From the NCBI RefSeq assembly GCF_008831285.2, contig NC_045143.1, positions 4,473,503 through 4,537,502 on the forward strand: a DNA stretch of 64,000 nucleotides, written 5' to 3'. Below the pieces are notes generated by a model, which worked only from the letters and a program-made list of their open reading frames with translations, had not been told where the DNA came from and did not search any database. The DNA is from Nymphaea colorata. Taxonomy: Eukaryota > Streptophyta > Magnoliopsida > Nymphaeales > Nymphaeaceae. Both the position numbers and the translations under genes were made by a program. Every line of letters starts with the position of its first letter. Within the stretch, counting starts at the first letter, position 1. Below are positions 24,401-37,880 of this stretch, piece by piece.

Positions 24401-24895
24401 TAGGGGTGAACAAATTCGAGCCGAGTCATCTGCTTAACGAGTCGAGCTCGAGTTCATGAGTCAACTCGTTCAAATAATCGAGTTGAGTTCGAGCTCAACA
24501 CGTAACTATCTAGTCGAGTTCGAGTCTTAATCGAGTTTGTCGAGCCTTAATCAAGTCGAGCTCGAGCTCAACACATAATGATGAATATCAATTTTATTCA
24601 AACGAGTTTGTCGAATTCGAACTCAACACATAATGATGAATATTGATTTTATTCAAACGGGTTTTCCGAGCCTTAATCGAGCCGAACTTGTTCATAACAG
24701 GTAATGATGAATATCAATTCTATTCAAATGAGTTTGTTGAGCTTTAATCGAGTCGAGCTCAAGCTCAACAACTGACTGCCGATTCAAGCTCGAGCTGCTT
24801 TCATCAAGCTATTCTCGAGTCGAGCTCGAGGTTTTATTAGTCGAGCCGAGATCGAGCTAACTGAACTCGGGTTCGGCTCGACTAGTGTTCACCTA
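24401..24895 (+). mobile_element. GAGCTCGA-rich TIR element, copy 1
   Basis: Begins TAGGGGTGAACAA and ends GTTCACCTA, degenerate inverted ends. The interior is made of GAGTCGAGCTCGAG-type motifs and two or three direct copies of a segment with ATAATGATGAATAT and TTTTATTCAAACG. A second copy lies inverted at 39473-39974. Non-coding; class unknown. Confidence 0.65.
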
Positions 24896-26741
24896 ATTCT
24901 AGACTCATTTAAAGAGTTTTAAAAGGGTTTTGTCCATCTTTAGACCGATTCATAAGGTTTTGAAGTCGTTTTTATTCTTTTATTGACAGTTTGAATACTT
25001 ATGACACTGGCTTAAGCAGTTGGAGACGGGTTTCCCGCATTATTTTTGACTGGTTAATGAGGCTTTTGAACCAATTAACCAAACCTTATTCTTGGTTCGG
25101 GGCATTTAGAGATTGATACAATGGTTGGTTTTGTTCGCGACATAAGAGTCATCCCACTTCATTTAGAATGCAAAAATCAGCTCATGGCTTTTTCCATATG
25201 GTCATTATTTTGTAATGTGTTTAGTAAACGATGAAGTTTGCTCTATGTGAAAGTTAATGATAAGCATGTTATTTGTAATGTCGCACCCACTTATATCTTG
25301 TTCGTTTTCCCCATAAACAATCTTTTGGTTTTTAGCAAATAAAGTTGTTTGATAATGGACTACTGCATACTTAAGTTCATAAGAGCTTCAAGGCATTTTA
25401 TTGCCATTGACATCGTTCTATTGAATTTAAGGCTAGTGCGTTAAGCTTTTCAATTGGATTGCTAATATTTGATCAACCCATTTGAACTATTTTAAGCTAT
25501 TTTTTGGAGTTACAGACCCAGTTCATGCAATAAGTGAATCATTTCATGAAGGTGTGGAATTAATTTATGCAATAACCGAGTTGAGGAGTATGTTCTCGAG
25601 AATGAAACTATGGAGTCCGAAATATCATTTTTTTAAATTTTAATATATAATATATATAACTTTTTAAAATTTATATGTAAACTAAAAAAAATATTTGAGG
25701 AATTTTGGGTGGCTGGGTCCTACTGTCATATTTGCATTAATGTGAACTTGTCTTTTTGTTAGTTTTCCACCAAAATTCATGGTACATCAATGGCTACGCA
25801 TGCAACGCCCCACCTTTGTTAATGGTGTGACATTGTCCTTCGTTCATCATTAATGAAAAGGGTAGTTTGGGCTTTAGACTTGATCCATGACTTGAAAAAA
25901 GTTTTAAATATTTTTTTTGAGGAGTTTTTGTGAGAAATAATGAAACCTAAAACTGATAATTGAAAATTTGGCACAGTTATGCAATTTACTTTAAAAATTT
26001 CTAAAGAATTTTCTTTTCTTTGTTGGTTGAATATAACCATAAGTTCATCTATAATAACAACAATTTTTTACTTTAGAAATGCCATTACGGTACATTTTGA
26101 TTAGATTGGATCTCAGATATGAGGTCCTATCAACCAAGAGATCTAAATGAGCTATTTGACAGCAGGGATATTTTCAAAATATTTTATGAATCTGTCGTAA
26201 AGATTGAGTAAATTTATGACACTAGAACTATTGTTATGTGAATCTGCTTCAACTTTTGAGACAAATTCATAAAACACTCATAAAATGTCTATGCTGCAAA
26301 CGATCCCTAACATGAATGAAAGGTCTAACATCTTTAGATCTCAAGATCGCTCAAATCCCTTGAGAGAGAGAGAGAGAAATCGAACCGGCCGTATGGGTCA
26401 GGGTTATCAAACACCCCTTTTAATTGATGATCCAAGGTTTATTCAAGACTTTGAGATGGCAAATAATTATATTATGCTTTGCATGTCTCATTTAAGTAAC
26501 CCATGTTATAAATATGCAACTTAGTCAATGTCAATGAATCATACTCAAATATGATATATCCTTAATCATATCCGTTTTTTTGGATATTCATGTATTTAAA
26601 TTCAAATACAAAAAAAAATCATATCAAAATTCAAAATTCAATTTCATAATCTAAATCAGATGTGAACCCAATTTTTATATTCACATCATAATCCAAATCC
26701 CAATTTTGAACATAATTTAGATAATAATATAGATAAGCTAT
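24896..26741. other. AT-rich intergenic DNA
   Basis: No gene recognised. About 26545-26722 resembles the interior of the 40742-41142 element (ATATATCCTTAAT, then TTTTTGGATATTCA, then AAAAAATCATATC), without its terminal repeats, so it is a probable relic of that family. Confidence 0.4.
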
Positions 26742-27389
26742 TTGTTTCTCGATCAGGTGTTAATCCAATGCCGCTGTGTTGTGTTCTTCCTGTTGCCGAG
26801 GGCTGTGGGGAAACAAATCAAACAATTGAGGGACCTCCTGTCCGGCGGCGATTCATCGTTCCATTTCCATTTATTCATTGAACGAGAATTTTTACATCAG
26901 GCGGAAAAGAGGCGGCCGTGTTCCATGTCTGGCAGGCGCCGGTTTGTCCCTCTTTTTAGCTTTAACTCCTCTCCTTTTCTTTTTTCTTTCTTCTTTCGCT
27001 CTACAGTCAACACCAAATTCAATGCACAGAAACGTCTAGACGAACTCTCCAATCTCCCGCCGATCCGACGGTTCCGGCAAGTCCACGCGCCAGCCGTCAC
27101 AACCATTGGATCCATCAAGGGAATTCATGGCTCCTGGCGGCTCCACGATGACTCCATTGCCGCCGTCCGATGGAGAGGGAAGGGATGGTGGGATTTGGGG
27201 AGTCGATGCCTTTGCCCGCCTTCCAACAGGGACGTCTGTGTGTGCCTCACTGTCACAGTAATTAACAGGGGATGTGAGGTGAGAGTCTCTCTTTCCTCTT
27301 TTCAACGATCCTTCGGTCGTCGATCTCCAAGGGAAAGAGAAAAAGGCAAAGAAGGCGGTGGTTTAGTTTGTTTCTTCTTGTTGTGGTGA
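26742..27389 (+). other. HY5 upstream region with a 215-codon open frame
   Basis: This GC-richer block directly precedes HY5 and stays open for 215 codons, stopping 31 nt before the HY5 ATG. The conceptual product is unlike any family I know, is rich in Ser/Arg/Phe, and runs through pyrimidine-rich DNA. I read it as the HY5 promoter and 5' leader, not as a gene. If transcribed, part of it could be an upstream ORF. Confidence 0.4.
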
Positions 27390-27420
27390 AGAAGCGGCTC
27401 TCCCTCTCTCTATCTGTAGA

Positions 27421-28288
27421 ATGCCGGAGACGGCGGTGTCGTCGCTGCCTTCAAGTAGCGAGCGGTCGTCGAGTTCTGCACTGCAGCTGGAGATCAAAGA
27501 AGGTTCGCCTTTGACTCTGCCCCTGTTTCATTGTATTTTCGATCTTTTGTTACTATCTTTAGCTATTGGCTCTTTTCTTGTGAGATTCTTGTCGTCCTTT
27601 CCCTCGTGGCGAACGCGAGAGAGAGAGAGAGAAGGAGAGAGAGAGAGAGATAATGGGTGCTAAATTTGGTGGGTGGTGCAGGAATCGAGAGCGACGATGA
27701 GAGCAGGAGAGTGCCCGAAATGGGCAGCGAGGTAGCCGGACCGTCGACCTCAGTCAGAGCCGCGGGATCCGTCGCCGGAAGCCGGCAGGATCAGGCACAG
27801 GCCTCTGCTGAAGCGGGCCAGAGGAAGAGAGGTAGGAGCCCTGCTGACAAGGAGCACAAGCGCTTGAAGAGGTGTGTACTCTGGAATCTGGCAGATTTTT
27901 CGGGTCTAAGTCAGCATCGATCGATCTAACAACCGGGTTCTTTTCTTCCTCTTCTTCTGGTTGGTCCGGCAGGTTGCTGAGGAACAGAGTTTCTGCCCAG
28001 CAAGCTAGAGAGAGAAAGAAGGCCTACTTGAACGAACTTGAGGCCAGAGTGAAGGATCTCGAGAAGAGGAACACCGAACTCGAGGAGAGGCTTTCCACAT
28101 TGCAGAATGAGAACCAAATGCTGAGACATGTACTTCTTTTTCCTCAATTTCATTGAGCTTTATCTTTTCATTTCTTCTGGTTCTCTAAATCGTAACTCTT
28201 CCGTCGTTTTTGGCAGATATTGAAGAACACAACAGCTAGCAGAAGAGTAGGAAACGGAGGGGGAAATGGAGGGGAAATGTCAATGTAA
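27421..28288 (+). CDS. HY5: HY5 bZIP transcription factor (4 exons, 166 aa)
   Basis: Exons: 27421-27502, 27682-27871, 27973-28129, 28217-28288 (501 nt, phases consistent). HY5 is the nuclear bZIP factor that promotes photomorphogenesis by binding ACGT-core elements; COP1 targets it for degradation in darkness. The N-terminus carries [13 protein letters not shown] and LEIKEGIESDDE, followed by RRVPEM (residues 36-41), the VP motif contacted by the COP1 WD40 domain, in an acidic, CK2-type serine context. The basic region (about 75-108) has the invariant N95-x7-R103 (NRVSAQQAR). Leucines L113, L120, L127, L134 and L141 form the zipper. The length (166 aa) is nearly that of Arabidopsis HY5 (168). 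Its paralogue HYH lacks much of this N-terminal similarity, so HY5 is the better assignment. Intron 1 contains a (GA)n tract. Confidence 0.96.
27618..27650. repeat. (GA)n microsatellite in HY5 intron 1
   Basis: Interrupted GA dinucleotide run ending about 32 nt before exon 2. Confidence 0.85.
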
Positions 28289-29367
28289 AAGAATGTTGAT
28301 TCAGTGAATCTTCTGTCTGATTATTGTGTGTCATGATAAATACACAAATCACCCAAATTCTATGTCACAGAAAAAGTGAAGGTTTGATGTTGTTGTACTG
28401 TCTTATTCTGTGTGTGTTGTAAGATTAGCATGAAAGAGAGAGATCGAGAGGAGCAGGAAAAGGAAGAGAAGAAGTTTCCCTTTTTTTCCAAATTGTGTGT
28501 ATGTGAATGGCAGCAACGTATGGCTCAAAATATCTCCAAACTTATGGAGTTTGTTCCATTGGCATGACTAGGTTTTCTCCTCGTGGGATGTGTTGTGGCT
28601 GTTTCTTCTGTACCTTTTTGTTTCTGTGGGACACCACCATACAAACAAATAAATATTGCAGGTTGCGATTTAGAATGTGAAACAAGATTGCCCATCAAAG
28701 AAATGGAAGAAGAAAATAAAGAAACGAAACATTTAAAGATTGTTTCGAAGCTCTTTCAAGACGGAATTCATGATCTCACAAAGTTCCTCATACAAGTGGC
28801 TGCTTTGACGTGACCGCCATTGAAGAGCAGCTCATGAATCAAAGATGTTATATTTCAGCACATGTTATGTTTCAAGATCATTTTTTTTTTTTGTTGACGT
28901 CGTCGTTTTGTCAGAAAATGTTTTTTTATGCCATTCCCTAGTTTTCAGCATCTTGATAGCTTTCATGTGATTATTTTTTTGAATGAACTCTTGAAAGTAA
29001 TATTCACGTTGATGGCATAGCTCTAAATCAGGAAATTTCATTAACCTCGATAGTTTGACGACTCAGGCGATCAAAAGGACCCGACAATTCACGTGATTCA
29101 TAGAAAGTTTATGACTTAAACCGTGTGAAGCTGCCATTTCCATATATCTCCTATATATATGTGTGTGTGTCCTTAAATTTGATTTGTTTAGTTCATTTTT
29201 CCTCATCTCTTTCATTAAATTACATTTAATAAACGGGGAATAAATTAAGAAGTCAGATCTGCTAAAGCTGTGACACATTGTGAGGTATAATATATAGACG
29301 GCAGTCGCTTAGTGCCCATCAAATGATACTTAGGACGCTGATTGCTTATTTTGTTTTTTAAAGTACC

Positions 29368-29373
<6 letters not shown>

Positions 29374-29415
<42 letters not shown>
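29374..29415. repeat. (AT)n microsatellite
   Basis: About 21 uninterrupted AT units. Confidence 0.95.
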
Positions 29416-29419
<4 letters not shown>

Positions 29420-30529
29420 ATCTTTTATAAGAGATGGCTAAGTTTTGACTAAATTATTAATTCTGTCTTTTTTTTTCCCTTCCACTCACCTTTTGTTTTG
29501 TTGGGTATTCTGGATCAAATAGATGGGGAAGATGGACGTGGACAAAGTTTATAATCTTCAGGTTGCGCCTGCCCATTTCGGATCAAACGGATAGAGAAGC
29601 TGGGTGAGATGAAAATACTACTCTTTAGGTTGAGTTTTTTGTGTTAAATGTGCCTTCAATCTCATGTAAAAAGAAACAGACGAATAATTTTTAACCTTTG
29701 TGACTCTAAAGAAAAACAACCAAAATATGTGGACTTAAGGGGAATAACTTAGAAAAGTACAAAAGGGACTCTTCCTTCACGTAAACGTGTCTTGGAAGTT
29801 TTCTTTTGGAGAAGAAAAGGATCCGAAGAGGGCTTCAAGGTTTTCTTTTGTTGGTGAAAGAATCGAAGCTGTATATTTGATGTTGAGGCGTTTCTGACAT
29901 GCTTTTGTGCATACCTTTTAAGAGGTAAAAAGGTGGCATTGTCTTTCTTCATGTTATTTTCCTGTTCTTTCATAACATATTCTTTGCTCTATTTAGAGTA
30001 GTGTTTATAAATTTATTTTCTTCTTGTTTTATAATTTGATTGGTGGCTTGCTTCCATCTATAATCTAAGGTCATTCTTTATAAAAGTTTATTCTTCCGCC
30101 GATACGTCCTCATTCAACGCCGTGAACCATTCTACCAAGGCCGTACTGCGATGTCTTTTTCTACTGCAATATTCAATCGTTTCATCATCCTCTACAAGGC
30201 AATATTTCCTGTTTTTCCTCTTCTCCCTACAGGCCTTTATGAAAATGATTTGGCACTGCGGAGTCCTTAAATGCCGTTTGAACGGGAAACAACAGTGTTG
30301 TTTCACCTTAAAATGTGGGTGTAAGAAAAACAAACAGAGGGGAAACAAAACAAAGACTGGTTTCTGCTACTTCGTCACTAAAAAAATTTATCCTGAAGAG
30401 AGAGGAAAGCCGACAAAAAAGGATATATAACTCAGAAGAGGGTGACAAAATGTCACCAAGCTACCACCCAAAAAGAAAAATGGAAGAATTAAGCCAGGGA
30501 CGGAAGGGCCGACGGGGGAACATACGTGT

Positions 30530-30536
30530 CTGTGTC

Positions 30537-30570
<34 letters not shown>
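30530..30570. repeat. Compound (TG)n(AG)n microsatellite
   Basis: TG units with one C interruption pass into about 11 AG units. Confidence 0.9.
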
Positions 30571-31640
30571 GACAAAATTGGAATTCATTAATAAAAATTG
30601 AATATAGTGAACTAAGAAAATGAAAGGCAGCAAAAACAAAGAAGAAAAGTAAACAAAGAAAGAAACTATAGAATAAAAGGAGCAGAAAACAGAGAGAAAA
30701 GGAAGAGCTAGGATCGACAACTGTAAACGCCAAAGCAGGGAGGTAGAGGATGAATCGTTAAAAAGAGGGAGAGGCGAGCAGAGGAAAAGATGGACAGGAA
30801 CTGCAGCTAAGAAGACCAAGTAGAGGAGAAGATGTGGAAGAAGAAACGACAATCAGAGTGCGTGACGCAGCAGTCGAACAACAAAGGATACATTGGTTGG
30901 CTAAATGAGGGCTGAGGTGCTGGAAATGGAAGAAGGTATTAATTAGTGTGAGAAAGAGAGAGGTAGTATGAAAATTTGGCCTCAGGTGGGTGCGTCGATT
31001 TTCCTTTTAATAGCCCAACAGGACAACCCAATTACCTCGGCCTTAATCATTTGCGAAACGACTTGAAGGCTACGCCGCATTTATGACGTTGAGACTTGAA
31101 AGTCCTCAACAAATATCTCGCTAAGATTGTCGAAAGTTTAAATGATGTCCATCGTTGGCCTGCAACAACTAACCAGAAACAGGTTCTGTAGAAACATAAC
31201 ATACTCTCAAGAAAAATCTTGCCAAGAGCGAAGCGGAGAGGTCTAGCACAGTCATCTTCGATTTCCTTTCTGAAAGAACCGCGTTGAATACAAGCACATT
31301 TGACTAGATGGTTGAAAGTAAGCACACGCAGGCGCGCCCACACACACACGCACGGTGGGCAAGTGATTGCAATTTGCAATGACAATTGACAAGAACACGA
31401 AAGTTGTTATTTAATTTTTCTTTCTATAGATAACATGACAAGAAAAAAAATGGACCTTTCATAAATTATCAAAAACATAAGATACTGAAACTAACAGAGT
31501 TCTCAAGGTGCAAATGTCCACAAAATGTCACCCCAACTGATAATATAATATAACAAATCGTGCTTCTGCATTTTGCTGCTATTTACACGCGCGCACACAC
31601 TCAGGGGGGAGGTGGGAGAGAGTGAGAGAGAGATGAAAGA

Positions 31641-34600
31641 CTAGCAGTCGATACCGCACTGACCATTTGCAGGGGTGGTCTTGGTGAAGGGATCGATGCG
31701 TACCCAGAGCAAGGAGAAGATGGAAGCAAGGAGTATGGACCAGACAATAACAATGGTTGGAGTGCGGTTCTGCCGACCCAGCAGACCCTTGAGGAAAGGA
31801 TACAGGTGAACGATGACCCAGAGTGCAAAGAAGAGCTTGCCGAAGAGAGGACCCCATGACTGGTAACCGCTGTTGATCGCATATGAAACACCGGCAACTA
31901 CGCCTACCAAGTTTATGACAAGGACGGTTGTCGGTGGGATCAGAAGCGAAGTCCACTTGAAAACATACAGTTCAGCAAAGTCACCATCATCATCAGATGC
32001 CTTCGACGTAACAGTGAAGTTTGTATCGATGCCGGCAAGCACTTTCAGCAATCCCTGGAACACAGCGAAGAGATGTGCAGAGGTGCCTCCGATAACCCAA
32101 AATTGTTCATTCCTCCACCAGTCCTCGATTCCAACTCCACTCCACCGAAGTTCTAGAATGCCGGTAGCAGCAATGGAGATGAAGAGCAAAATGAACCACG
32201 CACTTGCATAGTTGCTAATCTGAACAAGAGAACCAAACATGGAAAGTTTCAGTTCTCAGCAACCAAACAATAAAACTTTTCCAAATGCAAAAAATTGGAA
32301 AACCACCACGTACCTCAGGAATGATAAATTTTCCAGTCAGAAGACAGATAGCTGGGAGGACACAATAAGCAATTAGAGGTATGGAAGTAAGAGGATACAC
32401 GATGGTGTTGATATAGGCCAGCCTCTCCAACAACTTCAACCTTCCGCTGTAACCGTACCAGATGGGGCAATGCCTGCTAAGAAGAATTTCCACCGAACCA
32501 AGAGCCCACCGCAGCACTTGGTTTAGACGATCAGAAAGGTTAATTGGCGCAGAACCTTTAAATGCAGGACGTGGAGGCATGCAGTAGATCGATATCCAGC
32601 CTCGAGCATGCATTTTGAACCCAGTCAAGATATCTTCCGTAACCGAGCCATAAATCCATCCAATCTGCCAGTCATGTTAAAAAAATCAGTTGTTCGGTTG
32701 CAAAGCGACGTAGTGTAATAAAGAAATAAATTGCCAAATGAGTAGAAATGGATTTTACCTCTTTCCCCCATTCTGTCTTGTCCTCATACCCGCAGCTGAT
32801 GACATGAATCGCTTCTTTCAGCAGTGAAGCTGGATTTGTTGAAGGGGGTATGCCACCATTTTCCATGAAAGTAGATGCAATAAAGACGGGGGACTGTCCA
32901 AACCTCTTTTCCAGGCTTTTTTGGGACATAAGAAGGGACCTTTCATCATCAAAACCTGCAAATTGACAAATACTATACTTCAGCACGGTAATAATTTAGA
33001 GTACGGGCGAGGTACCTTCATTCTCAACTTACTGAATAAACCCCGTGAAAGAAGGAGTGTCAAACGTTTCAACCGGGCCTGGCTTACAAGAGCCTACAGT
33101 TTTTACCATTACCATGACAACTTTTTCTAGTTATTTCAAATGGCCCCGCGGCTTAAATGATCTTTGTTTTACCAAAATGCATGCCAAACCTCCTAAATCC
33201 TAATAACAATAAAACCACTGCAACTTCATGAACGGTTTAACTTTCTTCCCGACAGAGAAAAATGATGGATTTGTTAAAGGTTAGGACCCCTTAACGCCAA
33301 CTAAAGATCGTGCAGGGCAAGCATAATACTATTTATACCTTCTACACCTTCTTCAATATCTTCCATGTTGAAAATAGGGATGGAGGATTCAGTCCTTTTC
33401 ACTTGCCGCTTCTTATCTATATACTTCTTGCTTTTGCCCTTCTTCCTCGGCCCACAGCAACTTTTAAGAACAATATTTGGCTCCAAATCAGCCTCAGTCA
33501 ATAGCGGGTCATATCCATATAAAGCCTGCCTGTTGAAGCAACAACCAGTACCCACGTAAACTGGTCCTTGGATACCATCCAAACCTTTCATGTTTATCTG
33601 CCATCGAAAGGAGTTCAGCCTCAGCAACATTCGAATAAAGCAGATAACATCATAACACAATACAAATAAACTATAGCAAATAAAGCTGGTTACATACATC
33701 GAAAAACACTATGTTTCGATTGGCATATCGATCGTGTAAATCAATACCATCGAAACGCTGAGGGAACTGCACGTAACATGTTTTCTTGCCCAGAGCAGGA
33801 TCCATCATGAAGCACATTGCTTCTCTAAGTGCCTTACTGTTGTTGAAGTAGTGGTCGCAATCAACATTCAGAAGATACGCACCATTTGTCAGGACTGCAG
33901 AGACCCGTATCTGCACATAAAAAAGTTATGTCCAAGAAAAAGGTTGGGAGACCTGAGAACAAAAAAACTGACATGGGTCAACTTTCTAAATCGCAGATAC
34001 GAACATACCAATGCATTCATAGCACCGGCTTTCTTGTGATGCTGGAATCCTGGGCGCTTCTCACGAGAGACGTAGACAAGACGGGGTAGCTCATTTCCAT
34101 CAGTATCAAGCCCTCCACTGTGGCCCAAAAATACCTAGAGAAAAAAACAGTTATGGGTAAGACTTATAGTTGGGAATGAGCAAATTGTTACCGCATGCCG
34201 GCATCTAAAAGTTTGACACACAAGAACCGAACTCCCCACCTAGGTGGTGATCATAGTGCTCAACAACAGGCTCCAAAATGACTTTTCCCATCCCAAACTC
34301 ATAAACCACATAAGTGATCTCAGTAGATGTCCATTGTTATTACTTTCACATACTTTGTAAAAAAAAATCAAAGATTAAAATAATAAGGCCCCAAATTGAG
34401 CTATACCAAAGAGCATACATATGCAACCTCATATAAGCGCCAAGCTTATAAAGATTTCTATGGGTATGCCTTGAGTCATAATGCACTATAACTCAGTACC
34501 TGAATCATGCCAGGATGATCTCTAGGGTTGTTTCCAGGCCATGGGGTGCCATCCTGCATTGTCCATCCCTCTTCAGGCATCTTTTGTGCCTTGGCAACAA

Positions 34601-37564
34601 GAGCATTAATCCGCACTTTGAACTCTTCATACTCCCTCTGCAAAAACAAAGGTTGTTTTTAGACGTGCATATGGGAATTTTTAAATAGCTTTGTCATTTT
34701 AAAGATCTCAAATCTTGCCTTCATTGCTCTTCGCTCTTTTACAAATGAAGGTTGTATCTTATCTTTCAAGTAGTCAATCTTTTGAGCAAAATAAAATTCT
34801 GGAGCCCTAGGTTCAATGCTGTGCTTCTTGCAAAAGGGGACCCACTTCCTTGCAAATTCTGATGTCTCAGCAAGGGACTCAAATGTCAGCATTGCTGAAC
34901 CATCATCAGAAACATAACATGATACTTTGTCAACAGGGTAGTCTACAGCAAGGATGGAGAGCACAGTGTTTGCGGTAACAAGAGGTGGCTCTTTCAGTGG
35001 ATCCACTGTACTGACAAACACATCAATAGGAGCCAACTGTGAAGGCTCCCCTTCTCTGTCATATCTGTAACACAAGTATATAGTCAGTCATTGTGGCATG
35101 CAGATATGGAAAGCTCAAGAGAAACATTGAAAATAAAAAAACAACAAAACAAGTGAGAAAGCAAACCTCAATGCAAGTCTATCAAGGTAAGTTTCCCGGT
35201 TAATAGGGAACCATTTTGGGAACTGATCAAGAAGCCATGACAGAGCAAACCAAATCTCACAGATTACAGAAGTGAGCCATAGGGGATATGCATTAGAAAC
35301 AGGGTGAGTGATACGATATTGGAGGAAAAATCCCAATATAATCAGACGAAGTACAATTACAACCCTGTAAGGAGTCAGATGAGAAGGAGGAAGGGGCACA
35401 ATTCTACTTAAAGGTTGTCGAGCATCATCAGCCCTGCCACAGAAAAGAATGAACACGCATCATATATCTGATAGTTTTAAAGTGATTAACAAATAGCAAT
35501 AACAATTCCGTCTTTGAGTTGTCAGTACAAAAATGTACATTTGCAGATCCTCTCCATTTGAACCAGTTCCTTCCATATCTCCTTTCCCTCCATCAGTATA
35601 TCTACTGGCTACCTGCATCATGCTTTTTTCCTGTTTAAGTTTCCAACCTTCGACGCGTTCTTTCCAGTCAACACTGCCGAGCCCATAGGAGTTCAGATCC
35701 TTTGAGGGATCGACGGTTCTAACTGGAACTGTAAAAAATACAAATATAGTCAGTAGTAGTTAATAAGGAACTCACTTTAGTTTCTTAAACCATGGAACAG
35801 AATTTGTCTATACCAGGAAGGCTGGGGTCAATGTAATGGGCTCGCTTCTCAGATCCTAGTGGGCCTGAATGTTGAGTTGCCACAGATTGATGTTCAGGAG
35901 TTGCATCAGGTATTTCTCCAGATACCTAAAAATCAAACATTAATTGTTATGTTATTAGCTAGTAGCTATTGAAGAAAATAAAAAGGCAAGCTAGAAGAAA
36001 GCAATCTGTAGAATCTGTGTTAAGCATGCAATGCATATTCATGTAAATACTCTTATGAAAAAGTGACAGCCAAATAATGATTAATAAATACCGGCTGCCC
36101 ATTGGTAAGGAGAGGAATAGGGCGCTGCGACTCCTGTCTGGAGGCAGTTGCCAAGTCATCTTCTCCTTGTACATACATGTGCCATGGTTTCAGCGGTTTG
36201 GAGTTTCGATTTGTATAGTTGAACTCATTTTCAAGATCATCAACATCGTCTTCATCATCGTCTCCCTCGACTCGGGGACTCCCTGAACATAATGCATCAA
36301 TCAATCAAGATCACCAAATTAACTATGAAATTAAAATACTAAAATTTGATCAAGTGGTAGTCCAAAAGCAAACACCAAGCCACCTTTCTGCCTCTTGTAT
36401 CGGGTCTTGCATTGTGGACAAGATCTATTTCCATCTTTCCTCTCATATTCATAGCAAGGGCGGCAAACAGGGAAAGCACATTCGTTGCAAGCAACAAAAG
36501 GATCCCCATTGGCTGTTAAGCCAACAGTGTCTCCACAAATCTGACAAACTTGGGCGCTCAAATGCTTAAGTGGTTTAGGCTGCAATGACCACAAAGGAGC
36601 ACGTTAGATGAAAGTAACCAAATTGCAAATTGCCGCCATCCAAGACACTACATTGAAGGGATAATTCCATGACCAAAAGTAATCGAATTGCAAAGATAAT
36701 ATGCTGAAGCGATAATTTTATTACCAAATTGCAAGCAACTTTTTCACCATCATCCATAGACTTAGAAAATACTAATTTCATAAGAAAAATCAGTAAATTA
36801 TTCCAATGTTGAGAGATGCACACATGATTGGATACTGTTGAAAAACGATTGACGAAGATTTTTATGGTACAATTACCAAAACCAGGATATCCCACCAATT
36901 CAACCAATTCGGTTAATTTGACATGTAGTCAATGAGAAAAGGCCGGAAATGAGAAGCCTCAAATCTGATAGGCAATTCCATGGCTTCCAAATCAACTTGA
37001 AAATTTGAAAACAAAACTTGTCGGTTAACAAATAAATCACCGAACAAGAAGCCATAGACAATCACGGGTACTCCGATAGAAGAATTAAAAAGATTAAACC
37101 GAGCACTTCAAAATGAATCAGAACCATTCTCCGCATCTACAACACAAGTACAGTTAGTGAAAAAAGGATCCTTAACAGCTCCATGAACAAGCATCAAGCA
37201 TTAGCTTTGAACACCACATCCTGAAATTGTAACTGACTTACAAGATCCATCAATTTCAGACAAGAGAAATCTCCAACAAAATTAACAAAGTTGAGCTGAC
37301 GCCTCCAATGTTAACAGATCACAAGACTCACGAAGTAAGAAGCTGGACTAAGCAATACCCAACAAAATTCACGCAGATTTAAGCCTCCAACAATTAAAAA
37401 CCAGCAGAAACCACCCGATCTGAGCATTTTAGAGAAAGAAAACCAAGTAAACTACTCAAAGGGAAGAAGAAAGAGGAATATACCCCACTATCCGAATCAT
37501 GGCGGATCATCACAAACTCGTTTCGGTTGCGAGAACCAGCCACCATTCCAGCATTGGCCTCCAT
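31641..37564 (-). CDS. CESA1: Cellulose synthase A catalytic subunit, CESA1 type (14 exons, 1081 aa)
   Basis: Exons (high to low): 37564-37484, 36579-36384, 36282-36092, 35925-35814, 35728-35539, 35433-35167, 35064-34719, 34637-34500, 34134-34009, 33910-33698, 33597-33339, 32955-32759, 32664-32314, 32219-31641; 3246 nt in frame. It is the plasma-membrane glucosyltransferase that makes beta-1,4-glucan from UDP-glucose inside the cellulose synthase complex. The N-terminal zinc RING has [22 protein letters not shown] and CPQC. The catalytic motifs are DDG (399-401), DCD (566-568), TED (781-783) and QVLRW (821-825). Hydrophobic stretches before the catalytic domain and in the last two exons are the usual membrane segments. 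The length equals Arabidopsis CESA1 (1081 aa), and the start [11 protein letters not shown] matches the CESA1/CESA10 primary-wall clade. The C-terminus GQCGIDC resembles that of grass CESA1 forms. Intron 7 begins GC (AAG|GCAAGA), a GC-AG intron. Confidence 0.96.
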
Positions 37565-37880
37565 GGCTCCCGATTTGGGAAGAAACAACGAGATCTCGGA
37601 AGATTACGACAAGGCAGAAAGCACAGAAAAACCAGAGCGATCTCTGTGCCCTCTCAAGGAGAAAAGGTCTCCTCCTACACCGGAAGTAGATGCCTTCGTC
37701 TCCTCCCCAGAATCCGTGAAGTGATGGGCGTCTCTCCGCCCATCAACAGACACAGTCTCTCTCTCTCTCTCTCTCCCCCCTTCTCTCTCTATATGTGTGC
37801 TCACACTGCTTCTATCTAACCCTCTTTCTTCTCACTGTTTCTCTTTCTCTTTTTTTTTTTTCTTTTTTTTAATTGTTTTT
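37565..37880 (-). promoter_or_regulatory. CESA1 5' leader / core promoter region, CT-rich on the plus strand
   Basis: The DNA just upstream of the CESA1 start is strongly pyrimidine-rich on the + strand, with a (CT)n run at 37751-37772 and a T-rich tract at 37845-37870, so the transcript leader would be GA-rich. No clear TATA box was found. Assigned by position only. Confidence 0.4.

Larger units (their letters stand above)
28289..31640. other. Intergenic DNA between convergent HY5 and CESA1
   Basis: The first few hundred bases should be the HY5 3' UTR and the last tens of bases the CESA1 3' UTR. A 76-codon frame at 28583-28813 has no known match. (AT)n at 29374-29415 and (TG)n(AG)n at about 30530-30570 are present. 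30600-30960 is purine-rich on the + strand. No other gene is recognised. Confidence 0.4.

Noticed and set aside
30388-30852. 154-codon minus-strand frame rich in Leu/Phe/Ser
   Set aside because: It reads through GA/CT-rich DNA and a microsatellite, which by itself yields Ser/Leu runs; no start context or domain.
31601-31956. Minus-strand frames overlapping CESA1 exon 14
   Set aside because: Out-of-frame shadows of the CESA1 coding exon, which is fixed by its C-terminal membrane-domain sequence.
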